Assembly: GCF_000426065.1 (NCBI RefSeq)
Contig: NZ_AUEQ01000007.1
Span: 372,001 to 436,000, forward strand
Direction: 5' to 3'
Length of the DNA stretch: 64,000 bases
Source: Mycobacterium sp. URHD0025
GTDB taxonomy: Bacteria; Actinomycetota; Actinomycetes; Mycobacteriales; Mycobacteriaceae
The translations under genes were made by a program, and so were the position numbers. The notes beneath the pieces were generated by a model. That model worked only from the letters and a program-made list of their open reading frames with translations. It did no database searches and was not told the DNA's origin. Position 1 is the stretch's first letter. Each line of letters opens with the position of its first letter. Positions 1-9,042 of this stretch are shown here, one piece after another.

Positions 1-651
1 CGCGAAGATCCACACCAGCCGGCCGTTTTCGATGGGCTGCAGGGCCGGCACCAGAGATGTGACGATGCGGGTGGTGCAGGCGAGCATTCCGCTGACAGAG
101 GCGAACAGGTAGATGTTGGCGATCCGGCGTGACTGTGGGTCGCGCCGCAGCACCAGCATGGCGCGGGCCCCGTAGCCCAGCAGGTAGATCAAGGTGCCGC
201 AGAGCAGGATCCAATACGCGCTGAGCCAGAAGTCGGTCGGGACCTGGAAGAAGTCGGGCCGGTACACCGCGGCACCGTTGCCCATCGAGAAGGTGGCCAG
301 CAGCACCGGGATACAGATGGTGGCCGGGCGCTCGACGTACTGCTTGAAGGAGCGCTGCATGGCGTTGTCGTCCTGGAGCCGGCCCAGTGAGTTGTAGACG
401 ATGGCCGACGCGGCGACGATGTAGCAGTCGTGGCCGATGTAGTCCTCGAGATTCCACTTGCCGGTCAGCGTGTGCAGCACTTGCCCGATGGTCGCCGAGG
501 CCCATGGTGACATCAGCAGCACCGCCAGGCCCTGTAACGCGATGTTCAGGGTGGCGGCCACTTCCCATCGGCAGGACCAGGTGACTCTCCTGATCCACAG
601 GCTCCACAGGATGCAGGCCAATGTGATTGCGATGAGTGTGGCGATGGACAT
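1..651 (-). CDS. Multi-spanning membrane protein, MAB_1171c-like, cut by window edge
   Basis: An open frame runs from ATG at 651 to the window edge (217 codons, no stop), so the C-terminus is missing. The reading starts MSIATLIAITLACILW and carries several hydrophobic segments (about residues 3-18, 32-50, 112-125, 143-163, 181-202) separated by short charged loops, so it is an integral membrane protein. It resembles the actinobacterial family annotated as MAB_1171c putative transporters, whose substrate is unknown to me and which often lie beside small HTH regulators, as here. A GAGG Shine-Dalgarno lies about 9 bases before the ATG, and the HTH gene ends 46 bases upstream on the same strand, so the two are probably co-transcribed. 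Family assignment is from memory and tentative; membrane nature is clear. Confidence 0.6.
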   Translation of the reverse strand, partial: MSIATLIAITLACILWSLWIRRVTWSCRWEVAATLNIALQGLAVLLMSPWASATIGQVLHTLTGKWNLEDYIGHDCYIVAASAIVYNSLGRLQDDNAMQRSFKQYVERPATICIPVLLATFSMGNGAAVYRPDFFQVPTDFWLSAYWILLCGTLIYLLGYGARAMLVLRRDPQSRRIANIYLFASVSGMLACTTRIVTSLVPALQPIENGRLVWIFA

Positions 652-697
652 AACAATTTGCCTCGGACGGTGTCGCGGATAGCCGACGCCCCGGCTG

Positions 698-1066
698 CTA
701 GAGCGGGGGAGCGTCGGGTCGTGGGGTCAGTTCGGACAGTCTCTTGTGCCGGTGGACGGCGGGCCGGGTACGGGTGATGGTGTCCGACGGCGCCACGGTC
801 ACCGGTGACGACTCGATGTAGTGCCAGACTTCCTGGCGGCTCATCAGCCCGAACCGGATCTGCAGATCCGGATAGCTGAGGCCGAAGCGGTCGGCCACCT
901 GCCGCAGTTCCTCGGCGTTGGGATAGTCGGCCTCTTTCACGCGCCGGTAATAGGTGCTGCTGGAGACACCCAACGCGCTATAGACAGCCTTGGCGTCGAC
1001 TTCACCGTCCAGCAGATAGTCCAGCAAGGCCTTGAGCTGCCTGCCGTTCTCGTCGGTACGCGGCAT
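698..1066 (-). CDS. Small HTH DNA-binding protein, XRE/immunity-repressor-like
   Basis: 122 residues from ATG at 1066. Residues about 18-60 read as a helix-turn-helix (DAKAVYSALGVSSSTYYRRV), followed by a segment about aligned residues of an XRE or phage-repressor-like domain (ELRQVADRFGLSYPDLQIRF) and a disordered, Pro/Arg-rich C-terminal tail. Such proteins are usually annotated as immunity-repressor-like in mycobacteria and their prophages. No integrase or phage structural gene is visible here. A longer in-frame start at 1237 exists but would run into the divergent gene's promoter and adds residues that do not look like the domain, so 1066 is preferred. It is probably the regulator of the downstream membrane protein gene; its target is otherwise unknown. 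Confidence 0.65.
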   Translation of the reverse strand: MPRTDENGRQLKALLDYLLDGEVDAKAVYSALGVSSSTYYRRVKEADYPNAEELRQVADRFGLSYPDLQIRFGLMSRQEVWHYIESSPVTVAPSDTITRTRPAVHRHKRLSELTPRPDAPPL

Positions 1067-1189
1067 CAGAACACCATAGACCCAGAACCCGTAATTGGTC
1101 ACAGCGAACCACGGCAACGTCAGCAATGACGTTATTGACAACGGTGTCAGACTTTTGGCACAGCTCTCCCATTTTTGGGACTCTCTGGC

Positions 1190-1195
1190 TACCGT
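1190..1195 (+). promoter_or_regulatory. Candidate -10 box TACCGT for the condensation-like gene
   Basis: TACCGT fits TANNNT and ends 7 bases before the ATG at 1203, the spacing of a mycobacterial leaderless transcript. No Shine-Dalgarno is visible in front of that ATG. Just upstream (about 1151-1182) two TTTTGG-type motifs lie between the divergent genes and could be operator half-sites. No experimental support. Confidence 0.4.
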
Positions 1196-1202
1196 TACGA
1201 CT

Positions 1203-1763
1203 ATGTCTGTTTCCGTACTGTCCGACGCGCATGGCACCGGCTCGTGGATAACCGATCACGGCACGGTCGGGGCGCCCGCCGCCTCGGACATGGCAGCGGT
1301 GTCCAGTTCGTTGGACGAGGTGCTTTCTGCGGAGCTGCACGGCGCCCAGCTCGCGATGGGTTGTACTGCCGAGGAGTTGCTGCTGGCGGCCTTGGGCCGC
1401 ACGGTCGCCCGCACGATCGGCGAGGGCACGGTCATCGTCGACGTCGTGAGCGGTCCCGAGCGGGCCGGTTTTCGCCGGGTCGCGGTTGCGTGTGTGGCGC
1501 ATCGTGGCCTGTCGGGAGCCGAACTGCTCGCCGCGGCACGTCCGGACATCAGTAACCATCCTTCGGCTGACCTGAGCTTCGCCTACGGCGCGGGGCCGCG
1601 GACGGAGCAGTCCGCACATTCGCTGGCGTTGCACGTCCATGCCGACACCGTGACCACCACGCGACTGGACTGGAAGTTCGACAGCCGCGGGTTCGACCAC
1701 CACACGGTCCAGGAGCTGGCCGAGCAGTTCCCGCTCGCGCTGATCGAGGTCACTTCCGGATAG
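1203..1763 (+). CDS. Stand-alone C-terminal half of an NRPS condensation-type domain
   Basis: 186 residues from ATG at 1203, chosen because the -10 box sits 7 bases upstream and the family-like sequence begins downstream of it. The middle (LLLAALGRTVARTIGEG, about residue 57) and the end (LDWKFDSRGFDHHTVQEL followed by AEQFPLALIEVTS) match the second half of condensation/epimerisation domains of peptide synthetases. The first half, with the HHxxxDG catalytic motif, is absent, and no adenylation or carrier domain is nearby. It may therefore be a structural relic, a non-catalytic partner or a diverged acyltransferase fold; it is unlikely to catalyse condensation alone. It lies immediately upstream of the ileS leader. 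Domain resemblance is seen directly; function is unknown. Confidence 0.6.
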   Translation: MSVSVLSDAHGTGSWITDHGTVGAPAASDMAAVSSSLDEVLSAELHGAQLAMGCTAEELLLAALGRTVARTIGEGTVIVDVVSGPERAGFRRVAVACVAHRGLSGAELLAAARPDISNHPSADLSFAYGAGPRTEQSAHSLALHVHADTVTTTRLDWKFDSRGFDHHTVQELAEQFPLALIEVTSG

Positions 1764-1799
1764 TCGTGATTTCGTCGGATTTGCAGTGCTCATTAGACT

Positions 1800-2081
1800 G
1801 GGCGCATCGGCGCTGATCCGGCCATCACCGGGGAGCCTTCGGAAGAACAGCTGCAGGATTCGGATACCGGATTCGCGGGAGCAGCCCAGTAGAACCGGAC
1901 GGGTGGGCCCGTGATCGCCCGAAGTTGAGCGGCGCGCTGCTGCAGCGCGCAAGCGGGGTGGTACCGCGGCGCTTGCGCACCCGCGCGACGTCGTCCCCGT
2001 GCCTGGAACACAGGCTCCTCTGGTGAGGAGCTCCGACGCCGGCCCTCATCGGGCCACGTCATAGGCACAGGAGACGCGTCA
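1800..2081 (+). promoter_or_regulatory. T-box riboswitch leader of ileS (tRNA-Ile sensing)
   Basis: This 318-base gap before ileS holds a T-box. The hallmark TGGTACCGCGG lies at 1959-1969, where TGGT can pair with the ACCA end of uncharged tRNA, and it is closed by a perfect 8-bp stem (1947-1954 with 1971-1978). Upstream, a short hairpin (CCGG at 1818-1821 and 1828-1831) presents CCATCA, containing an ATC isoleucine specifier at 1824-1826; this short Stem I is typical of actinobacterial ileS T-boxes. Downstream, GCTCCTC (2014-2020) pairs with GAGGAGC (2025-2031), and CTCCT could instead mask the ileS ribosome site AGGAG (2069-2073). No poly-U terminator is seen, so translational control is inferred, as known for this class. 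Confidence 0.88.
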
Positions 2082-5000
2082 GTGACTGCCCAATCGGAGT
2101 CTTCAACGTCAGCCGGCTACCCCAAGCCGGCCGCACCCAACTTCCCTGAACGGGAACTGGAGGTGCTCGACTACTGGGCCGCCGACGACACCTTCCGTGC
2201 CAGCATCGCCCGTCGTGACGGTGCCGAGGAATACGTCTTCTACGACGGACCGCCGTTCGCCAACGGGTTACCGCACTACGGCCACCTGCTGACCGGTTAT
2301 GTCAAGGACATCGTGCCGCGCTACCGCACCATGCGCGGCTACAAGGTGGAGCGCAGGTTCGGCTGGGACACGCACGGCCTGCCTGCCGAACTCGAGGTGC
2401 AGCGCCAGCTCGGCATCGCGGACAAAGCCCAGATCGAAGAGATGGGCATCGAGAAGTTCAACGAGGCGTGCCGTGCCTCAGTGCTGAAGTACACCGACGA
2501 GTGGCGTGCCTATGTCACCCGTCAGGCCCGGTGGGTGGATTTCGACAACGACTACAAGACCCTGGACCCCACCTTCATGGAGTCGGTGATCTGGGCCTTC
2601 AAACAGCTGTGGGACAAGGGCCTGGCCTACGAGGGCAACCGGGTGCTGCCGTACTGCTGGAACGACGAGACCCCGTTGTCCAATCACGAGCTGCGCATGG
2701 ACGACGACGTCTATCAGAGCCGCCAGGATCCGGCGGTGACGGTCGGCTTCACCGTGACCGACGGCCCGCTGAAGGGTGCGCATCTACTGATCTGGACGAC
2801 GACACCCTGGACGTTGCCGTCCAACCAGGCCGTCGCCGTCAATCCGGACATCGACTACGTCCTGGTGCAGGGCGCCGACGGGCGACGCTACGTGCTGGCT
2901 CAGGCCCGGCTGGCGGCCTATGCGCGTGAGCTCGGCGAGGAGCCCGAGGTCCTCGGCAGCTACACCGGGCGGGACCTGCTCGGCACGCATTACCTGCCGC
3001 CCTTCACCTACTTCATGGATGCGCCCAACTCGTTCCAGGTGCTGGCCGCCGAATTCGTCAGCACCGAGGACGGCACCGGCATCGTGCACATGGCCCCGGC
3101 TTACGGTGAGGACGACAAGGCCACCGCCGACACCGCCGACATCGTCGCGGTCACCCCCGTCGATTCGAAGGGCCGATTCGACGCATCCGTGCCCGACTAC
3201 GCGGGTCAGCATGTCTTCGATGCCAATTCACAGATCATCCGTGACCTCAAGAACGGCGACGGGCCGGCGGCGGCCAACGGCGCCGTGCTGTTGCGGCACG
3301 AGACCTACGAGCACTCCTACCCACACTGCTGGCGGTGCCGTAACCCGTTGATCTATCGCGCTGTGTCGTCGTGGTTCATCAAGGTCAGCGATTTCCGGGA
3401 CCGGATGGTCGAACTCAACCAGCAGATCACCTGGTATCCCGAACACGTCAAGGACGGGCAGTTCGGCAAATGGCTGTCCAACGCGCGTGACTGGTCGGTC
3501 TCACGAAATCGATACTGGGGCAGCCCCATTCCGGTATGGAAGTCAGATGACCCGGCATACCCGCGGATCGACGTGTACGGCAGCCTCGACGAGCTCGAGC
3601 GCGATTTCGGTGTGCGGCCGACCGATCTGCACCGGCCGTTCATCGATGAACTGACGCGGCCCAACCCGGATGACCCGACCGGCAAGTCGACCATGCGCCG
3701 CATCGAGGACGTGTTCGACGTGTGGTTCGACTCCGGGTCGATGCCGTACGCGCAGGTGCACTATCCGTTCGAGAACCAGAAGTGGTTCGACGGCGTCGGC
3801 GGTGCCGACGATCAAGCCGGCGTCGGCGGTGCCGACAATCAAGCCGGCATGAGCGGTGCCGGCAATGAGACAGGGACTGGAGTCGATGCCCATTTCCCGG
3901 GCGACTTCATCGTCGAGTACATAGGCCAGACCCGCGGCTGGTTCTACACCATGCACGTGCTGGCCACCGCACTGTTCGACAAGCCGGCATTCAAAACCTG
4001 TGTGGCGCACGGGATCGTGCTGGGCAACGACGGCCAGAAGATGAGCAAGTCGCTGCGCAACTACCCGGATGTCAGCGAGGTGTTCGACCGGGACGGGTCC
4101 GACGCCATGCGGTGGTTCCTGATGGCCTCGCCCATCCTGCGCGGGGGCAACCTGATCGTCACCGAGCAGGGCATCCGCGAAGGCGTTCGGCAGGTGCTGT
4201 TGCCATTGTGGAACGCCTACAGCTTCCTGGCGCTGTACGCACCGAACAAGGGCACCTGGCGCACCGATTCCGGCAATGTGCTGGATCGCTACATCTTGGC
4301 CAAGCTGGCCCAGTTGCGTGACGATCTCACCGTTGCGCTCGACACGTGTGACATCTCGGGGGCCTGCGACCAGTTGCGGCAGTTCACCGAGGCGCTGACG
4401 AACTGGTATGTGCGCCGGTCACGTTCGCGCTTCTGGGAGGAGGACGCCGACGCCATCGACACCCTGCACACCGTCCTCGAGGTGACCTGCAGGCTGGCCG
4501 CGCCACTGCTGCCGTTGGCCACCGAGGTGATCTGGCGAGGATTGACCGGTGAGCGCTCTGTGCATCTGACCGACTGGCCGGAAGCCGATGTCCTGCCCGT
4601 GGACACCGATCTGGTGGCCGCGATGGACCAGGTGCGCGAGGTCTGTTCGGTGGGATCGTCGCTACGCAAGGCCAAGAAGCTGCGGGTGCGCCTGCCACTG
4701 CCGAAACTGACTGTGGCGTTGGAAGACTCGGTGGATCCGGCGTCGATCACGCCGTTCGCCGAGCTGATCGCAGACGAGCTGAACGTCAAGGCCGTCGAGG
4801 TGACGGACGACATCGACACCTACGGAAAGTTCGAGCTCGCCGTCAACGCCCGGGTCGCCGGCCCGCGGATCGGCAAGGACGTGCAGGCTGCGATCAAGGC
4901 CGTGAAGGCGGGGGAGGGCGTCGTGAATCCGGACGGGACCCTGACCGCCGGGCCGGTGGTACTGCAACCGGAGGAGTACACCGCCAAGCTGGTTGCCGCC

Positions 5001-5327
5001 GATCCGGAGTGGACCGCGGCCCTGCCCGACGGCGCGGGCCTGGTGGTACTCGACGGCACGGTCACCGAGGAGCTCGAGGCCGAGGGCTGGGCCAAGGACC
5101 GGATCCGCGAACTGCAGGAGCTGCGCAAGTCGACGGGCCTTGAGGTGTCCGACCGCATCCTCGTGCAGATGTCGGTGCCGGCGCAGTACGAGCCGTGGGC
5201 GCGTACTCACCGGGATCTGATCGCCGGTGAAATCCTCGCCACTGGTTTCGAGTTCGTCGACGGCGCCGCGCTGCCGGACGGCAATGTGATCGGGGACGGG
5301 GTACGGGTCGCGATCGCCAAAGCATGA
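2082..5327 (+). CDS. ileS: Isoleucyl-tRNA synthetase
   Basis: 1081 residues. It charges tRNA-Ile with isoleucine in the cytoplasm. The class I signature HYGH is at about residues 65-68 and KMSKS at 653-657. The editing domain lies between them and the anticodon-binding region follows. The starting GTG has AGGAG 8 bases upstream, inside the T-box-controlled leader. Length fits the long, eukaryote-like IleS2 type found in mycobacteria. One oddity is a 27-residue in-frame insertion at about 571-597 made of three 9-residue repeats (GVGGADDQA type), just before the KMSKS half of the Rossmann fold; it looks like a surface-loop expansion. Translation is expected to rise when uncharged tRNA-Ile accumulates. 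Confidence 0.97.
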   Translation: MTAQSESSTSAGYPKPAAPNFPERELEVLDYWAADDTFRASIARRDGAEEYVFYDGPPFANGLPHYGHLLTGYVKDIVPRYRTMRGYKVERRFGWDTHGLPAELEVQRQLGIADKAQIEEMGIEKFNEACRASVLKYTDEWRAYVTRQARWVDFDNDYKTLDPTFMESVIWAFKQLWDKGLAYEGNRVLPYCWNDETPLSNHELRMDDDVYQSRQDPAVTVGFTVTDGPLKGAHLLIWTTTPWTLPSNQAVAVNPDIDYVLVQGADGRRYVLAQARLAAYARELGEEPEVLGSYTGRDLLGTHYLPPFTYFMDAPNSFQVLAAEFVSTEDGTGIVHMAPAYGEDDKATADTADIVAVTPVDSKGRFDASVPDYAGQHVFDANSQIIRDLKNGDGPAAANGAVLLRHETYEHSYPHCWRCRNPLIYRAVSSWFIKVSDFRDRMVELNQQITWYPEHVKDGQFGKWLSNARDWSVSRNRYWGSPIPVWKSDDPAYPRIDVYGSLDELERDFGVRPTDLHRPFIDELTRPNPDDPTGKSTMRRIEDVFDVWFDSGSMPYAQVHYPFENQKWFDGVGGADDQAGVGGADNQAGMSGAGNETGTGVDAHFPGDFIVEYIGQTRGWFYTMHVLATALFDKPAFKTCVAHGIVLGNDGQKMSKSLRNYPDVSEVFDRDGSDAMRWFLMASPILRGGNLIVTEQGIREGVRQVLLPLWNAYSFLALYAPNKGTWRTDSGNVLDRYILAKLAQLRDDLTVALDTCDISGACDQLRQFTEALTNWYVRRSRSRFWEEDADAIDTLHTVLEVTCRLAAPLLPLATEVIWRGLTGERSVHLTDWPEADVLPVDTDLVAAMDQVREVCSVGSSLRKAKKLRVRLPLPKLTVALEDSVDPASITPFAELIADELNVKAVEVTDDIDTYGKFELAVNARVAGPRIGKDVQAAIKAVKAGEGVVNPDGTLTAGPVVLQPEEYTAKLVAADPEWTAALPDGAGLVVLDGTVTEELEAEGWAKDRIRELQELRKSTGLEVSDRILVQMSVPAQYEPWARTHRDLIAGEILATGFEFVDGAALPDGNVIGDGVRVAIAKA
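3792..3872 (+). repeat. Three 27-bp in-frame tandem repeats inside ileS
   Basis: Units at 3792-3818, 3819-3845 and 3846-3872. The first two differ by one base; the third is diverged. They encode [18 protein letters not shown] and GMSGAGNET. The frame is kept, so the enzyme should still be made. Confidence 0.9.
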
Positions 5328-5336
5328 TTCGCGAGA

Positions 5337-5383
5337 GTGAGCTTGTGTGCGAGATTGCCCAATTTTTTGGCACACAAGCTCAC
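5337..5383. terminator. Bidirectional hairpin between convergent ileS and S4 gene
   Basis: A perfect 14-bp inverted repeat (GTGAGCTTGTGTGC at 5337-5350, complement at 5370-5383) surrounds a 19-base loop containing GAGATTGCCC and a TTTTTT run. It sits between two converging genes, fitting a two-way terminator. It belongs to the long intergenic palindromes common in mycobacteria; a weaker relative lies at 58986-59023. Confidence 0.7.
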
Positions 5384-5403
5384 GTTCGCCGGGCGAGGCG
5401 GGG

Positions 5404-5622
5404 TCAGGCGCCGGCGATCCGTGCCGTGCGGTCACCGAGTGAAACGGTGTCGCCCTGGCGGAGCTGGCGGCCGCGCCGCAGTTCGACCTCGCCGTTGACC
5501 GTGACCAGGCCGTCGGCGATGACGGCCTTGGCGTCGGCACCGCTGTCGATCAGGGATGCCAGCTTCAGGAACTGTCCAAGGCGAATCGACTCGTCCCTGA
5601 TCGGTACGTCCTCCGGCGTCAT
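5404..5622 (-). CDS. Small S4-domain RNA-binding protein
   Basis: 72 residues, essentially one S4 domain: [20 protein letters not shown], then [21 protein letters not shown] and a short beta-strand tail. This is the YbcJ/RlbA-like class of free-standing S4 proteins, thought to bind structured RNA such as rRNA or tRNA. No catalytic domain is present. It starts 33 bases from divergent dinB; a minus-strand TAGCCT (5635-5630) ends 7 bases before its ATG, so the transcript is probably leaderless. Its exact RNA target cannot be told from the sequence. Confidence 0.85.
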   Translation of the reverse strand: MTPEDVPIRDESIRLGQFLKLASLIDSGADAKAVIADGLVTVNGEVELRRGRQLRQGDTVSLGDRTARIAGA

Positions 5623-5655
5623 GGATGTCAGGCTAGCGCCATAGCATCAGCAACT
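5623..5655. promoter_or_regulatory. Back-to-back leaderless promoters, S4 gene and dinB
   Basis: Only 33 bases separate the two start codons. TAGCCT on the minus strand (5635-5630) lies 7 bases before the S4 gene ATG, and TAGCAT on the plus strand (5642-5647) lies 8 bases before the dinB ATG. Both fit TANNNT. No Shine-Dalgarno precedes either ATG. No LexA-type SOS box was seen. Confidence 0.5.
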
Positions 5656-7041
5656 ATGAACGGCGCCGAGGTCACGGGCGCGGGCGGACGCTGGGTTCTG
5701 CACCTCGACATGGATGCGTTCTTCGCGTCCGTCGAACAGCTGACCCGTCCCACCCTGCGCGGCAGGCCCGTGCTCGTCGGTGGTCTGGGCGGGCGCGGCG
5801 TGGTGGCCGGGGCCAGCTATGAGGCGCGCCGGTACGGGGCGCGCTCGGCGATGCCGATGCATCAGGCCCGCCGGCTCGTCGGCGCGCCCGCCGTCGTGCT
5901 GCCGCCCCGGGGTGCCGTGTACGGCGTGGCGAGCAGGCGCGCGCTGGACACCGTACGCAGCGTCGTCCCGGTGCTCGAGCAGTTGTCCTTCGACGAGGCC
6001 TTCGGCGAACCGGTCGAATTGGTGGGTGCCACCGCGGCCGAGGTCGAGGAGTTCTGCCAGCACTTGCGGGCAAAGGTGCTCGAGCAGACCGGGCTGGTGG
6101 CCTCCGTCGGGGCGGGATCTGGAAAGCAGATCGCCAAGATCGCTTCCGGACTGGCCAAACCCGACGGGATCCGGGTGGTCCGGCGCGACGAGGAGGTGCG
6201 GTTGCTCGACGGCCTGCCGGTGCGCAAGCTGTGGGGCATCGGACCGGTGGCAGAGGAGAAGTTGCACCGGCTGGGCATCGAGACGGTGGGTGCGCTGGCC
6301 GCGCTGTCGGATGCCGAGGCCACCAGCGTGCTCGGTACGGCGGTGGGCGCCGCGCTGCATCGGCTGGCCCGCGGAATCGACGATCGCCCGGTGGCCGAGC
6401 GCGCCGAGGCCAAGCAGATCAGTGCCGAGTCGACCTTTGCCGAGGACCTCACCACGTTGCGTCAGTTGCAGGATGCGATCGGCCCGATCGGCGAACACGC
6501 GCATCGGCGTCTGGAGAAGGACGGTCGGGGCGCCCGTACCGTCACGGTCAAGCTCAAGAAATCCGACATGGGCACCCTGACTCGTTCGGCCACACTGGCT
6601 TACGCCACCACGGAGGCGGCCACCCTGATCGGCACCGCCCGCCGGTTGTTGCTCGACCCGGTCGAGATCGGACCGATTCGCCTTGTCGGCGTGGGCTTTT
6701 CGGGATTGTCCGACAGCAGGCAGGAATCGTTGTTCCCGGATCTGGAGCAGCCCGACGAGACCTTCGACTCCCACCATCAGGCCGCCGAGGCGGCCCAGGT
6801 GGCCCAAGCCGCGGGTTGGCGCATCGGCGACGACGTGGTCCACCATGACCATGGGCATGGGTGGGTCCAGGGCGCTGGACACGGGGTGATGACCGTGCGC
6901 TTCGAGACCCGTGCCAGCGGGCCGGGACCGGCCAGGACATTTCCTGACGACACACCGGGTTTCAGTCGGGCCGACCCGATCTCCAGCCTGGACTGGGGTG
7001 ACTATCTCAGCGGATTGCCCGACTACCAGAGCACGCCGTAG
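5656..7041 (+). CDS. dinB: DNA polymerase IV (Y-family translesion polymerase)
   Basis: 461 residues. It is an error-prone polymerase that bypasses template lesions. The palm begins [14 protein letters not shown] (metal-binding Asp near residue 19), the second carboxylate motif is SFDEAF (about residue 113), and helix-hairpin-helix residues follow near [22 protein letters not shown] motif at 356-360 matches the beta-clamp binding consensus, which supports a replisome-associated DinB. The C-terminus extends about 100 residues past the clamp motif with a His-rich stretch (HHDHGHG near 397), longer than E. coli Pol IV and like mycobacterial DinX (Rv1537). Its last 19 bases overlap the convergent secreted-protein gene. 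Confidence 0.95.
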   Translation: MNGAEVTGAGGRWVLHLDMDAFFASVEQLTRPTLRGRPVLVGGLGGRGVVAGASYEARRYGARSAMPMHQARRLVGAPAVVLPPRGAVYGVASRRALDTVRSVVPVLEQLSFDEAFGEPVELVGATAAEVEEFCQHLRAKVLEQTGLVASVGAGSGKQIAKIASGLAKPDGIRVVRRDEEVRLLDGLPVRKLWGIGPVAEEKLHRLGIETVGALAALSDAEATSVLGTAVGAALHRLARGIDDRPVAERAEAKQISAESTFAEDLTTLRQLQDAIGPIGEHAHRRLEKDGRGARTVTVKLKKSDMGTLTRSATLAYATTEAATLIGTARRLLLDPVEIGPIRLVGVGFSGLSDSRQESLFPDLEQPDETFDSHHQAAEAAQVAQAAGWRIGDDVVHHDHGHGWVQGAGHGVMTVRFETRASGPGPARTFPDDTPGFSRADPISSLDWGDYLSGLPDYQSTP

Positions 7042-7490
7042 GTGCTGCTGAGAATGAAGCCGTGCTCGCCGTACGTCTTGCACGTCACCGTGCCCTGATA
7101 GCCGACTCCGCAACTGGCGCCCCAGTTCTCCAGGCGGTGCCCCTCGGGCAGCACGTCGACATCGCGGGTGAACGATGCGGTGTCGGAGTGCCGGTAAGCG
7201 GCCGGCCCGCCACTGTTGACGAAGATCTGATTGCTGCCTGCCGGTGCGTCGATAGGGACGGCATCACATCCCACTGGACCGCCGTTGGGTCCTATGCCGC
7301 AATGACGACCGTCCGGGGTCCGGAAGAACACGCCGTAGAAATCGGTGGGGGAGCTGTAATGGCCCTGCGCCATGGGATAGCTGTCGATGTCGTCGGCGCC
7401 GGGCGGTGGCTCGGCCGCGGCGGTCGGCACGGGGCACAGTGCCAACAGGCCGATCGCGGCAATTGCCAGAAGGGAGCGCATACGTTCCAT
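7023..7490 (-). CDS. Small secreted protein, tandem paralogue 1
   Basis: 155 residues with a classical signal peptide ([26 protein letters not shown] region, cleavage after about residue 26). The mature part has four cysteines in two short-range pairs ([12 protein letters not shown] and [13 protein letters not shown]), consistent with two disulfides in an exported protein. It is clearly homologous along its whole length to the next gene (7539-8006), with the same motif order [27 protein letters not shown] and a GVLW end. I do not recognise a named domain; it resembles uncharacterised mycobacterial secreted proteins. An internal ATG at 7481 is an alternative start. The 3' end overlaps dinB by 19 bases. 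Confidence 0.8.
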   Translation of the reverse strand: MERMRSLLAIAAIGLLALCPVPTAAAEPPPGADDIDSYPMAQGHYSSPTDFYGVFFRTPDGRHCGIGPNGGPVGCDAVPIDAPAGSNQIFVNSGGPAAYRHSDTASFTRDVDVLPEGHRLENWGASCGVGYQGTVTCKTYGEHGFILSSTYGVLW

Positions 7491-7538
7491 TCAACCGATG
7501 CCGTCAACCCCGTGGCCGACAGCTCGCGCGTCAACCGG

Positions 7539-8006
7539 CTACCAGAGCACACCGGCAGCGGTATCCAGCGAAAAGCCGTGCCGGCCCGAGGTTTTACAGA
7601 TCACGGTGCCCTGCTCGCCGATTCCGCAGCTGGCTCCCCAGTTTTCCAGTCGGTGCCCCACAGGTAGTACATCGACATCGTCGCGGGTGAAGGAGGTGGT
7701 TCCGGAATATCGGTACGACGCGGGTGCGCCGCTCTCGACGAAGGTCTGGTTGGTTCCTGCCGGAGCGTCCCCGGGCACCGCGTCGCAGCCGACCGGTCCG
7801 CGGTTGGGCCGGATCCCGCAGAATCGGCCGTCCGGAGTCCGAAAGAACAGCCCGTAGAAATCGGTGGGCGAGCTGTAGTTGCCCTCGGCGATGGGAAAGC
7901 TGTCGATCTCCTCGACGCCGGGCGGTGAGGGCAGAGCCGACGCAGTCGGAAGCGGGCCGAGCACCAGGAGGCCGGTAGCAGCTGCCGCCAAAAAGTGGAA
8001 ACGCAC
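7539..8006 (-). CDS. Small secreted protein, tandem paralogue 2
   Basis: 155 residues from GTG at 8006. The signal peptide covers about residues 1-25 (MRFHFLAAAATGLLVLGPLP start, Ala-X-Ala-like cleavage after TASA). The mature chain aligns with its neighbour end to end without large gaps; by eye about two thirds of positions match. The four cysteines and the DFYG, RTPDGR and LENWGASCG blocks are kept. The gene follows ansA at 22 bases on the same strand, so ansA, this gene and the paralogue could share a transcript. The function is unknown. The pair is most simply a local tandem duplication that has since diverged. Confidence 0.8.
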   Translation of the reverse strand: MRFHFLAAAATGLLVLGPLPTASALPSPPGVEEIDSFPIAEGNYSSPTDFYGLFFRTPDGRFCGIRPNRGPVGCDAVPGDAPAGTNQTFVESGAPASYRYSGTTSFTRDDVDVLPVGHRLENWGASCGIGEQGTVICKTSGRHGFSLDTAAGVLW

Positions 8007-8028
8007 GTTCTCTATTTAACCCAGTGCG

Positions 8029-9000
8029 TCAACCCCACGCCGCCATCACCTCGTCAACCGGCCGGTGCCCGGCCAAGGCGGCCATCAGCAATACTCGGGC
8101 CTGAGGTGGGCGCAGCCGGGGCAACACCACCGCGCCGGCGTCGACGAGCTGTTGCCCGGGGCCGTACTGCGCGGCGACCGGACCGCCGGGAACGCGGGTC
8201 GATATCGCGATCAGCACGCCGTCACGGCAATGCCTGCGGACCCCGTCGCTGAAAGCGGCCCCAGCGTTGCCGGAGCCCAACGCCTCGACCACGATGCCCC
8301 GCGCTCCGGCGCCTACACAGGCGTCGAGGGCTGCCGCATCCGCGCCCGGGTAGGCGGCGACGATGTCGACGCGCGGGGCGGTCGCCGCGGTCAATTCCCC
8401 GAGATGGGCACGCGTTTTCGCGCCGGTGATCTCGCAGCCGCCATCGTCGACCGCTCCGAGCGCGGTTCCGGTGAAGGCGTCCGGTTCCAGAGTGTGACGC
8501 TTGCGCAGGCCCAGCGGTTGCCACACCGTGCCGGCGAAGCTGACTGCCACGCCGAGGTCGCGGGTCTGCGGGCTGGCCGCGACGGTGATCGCGTCACGCA
8601 GGTTGCCCGGTCCGTCCGTGTCCGGAGCGTCCGCGCTGCGCTGGGATCCGGTCAGCACCACCGGCACGTCGCCGGCATAGGTGACGTCGAGCCACAGCGC
8701 GGTTTCTTCCATGGTGTCGGTTCCATGGGTGACCACGACGCCATCCGCTCGGGCCGCCGCGACACCGACCGCGGCCGCGATCTCGTCCCAATCGGCGGGC
8801 GTCAGCAGTGCGCTGTCGGTCGTCATCACGTCGACGATGTCGATCGCCGCCTCCATGGCCAAACCGGCCGTGAGCTCAGCCCCGGTGCGTGTCGGGCGCC
8901 TGATTCCGGTGCCGTCGGTACTGGTCGAGATGGTGCCGCCGGTGGTGATGACGACGATGCGCGTCGGTGGTCGCGCGGGAAGCTTCGCGGTCTGGCTCAC
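8029..9000 (-). CDS. ansA: L-asparaginase
   Basis: 323 residues from GTG at 9000. It hydrolyses L-asparagine to aspartate and ammonia. The first active-site threonine is in TTGGTIS (Thr23) and the second catalytic set is in [13 protein letters not shown] (about residues 90-102), followed by [11 protein letters not shown], all typical of bacterial type asparaginases. No signal peptide is evident, so it is probably cytoplasmic; in M. tuberculosis the homologue (Rv1538c) has been linked to nitrogen acquisition and acid resistance. It is divergent from lspA with a 42-base intergenic space. Start choice rests on GTG position and the absence of an alternative close upstream. Confidence 0.95.
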   Translation of the reverse strand: MSQTAKLPARPPTRIVVITTGGTISTSTDGTGIRRPTRTGAELTAGLAMEAAIDIVDVMTTDSALLTPADWDEIAAAVGVAAARADGVVVTHGTDTMEETALWLDVTYAGDVPVVLTGSQRSADAPDTDGPGNLRDAITVAASPQTRDLGVAVSFAGTVWQPLGLRKRHTLEPDAFTGTALGAVDDGGCEITGAKTRAHLGELTAATAPRVDIVAAYPGADAAALDACVGAGARGIVVEALGSGNAGAAFSDGVRRHCRDGVLIAISTRVPGGPVAAQYGPGQQLVDAGAVVLPRLRPPQARVLLMAALAGHRPVDEVMAAWG

Positions 9001-9042
9001 GGTGCGGATTGTCCCGCATCAGCTGTTTGGGATGATGGGACG

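Noticed and set aside
1..1066. Prophage remnant
   Set aside because: Only an HTH and a membrane protein gene are seen; no integrase, attachment site or phage structural gene.
8065..9042. Plus-strand opening giving lspA a 326-residue N-terminal extension
   Set aside because: It is antisense to ansA, lacks hydrophobic LspA features, and the GTG at 9043 starts the family-like sequence.
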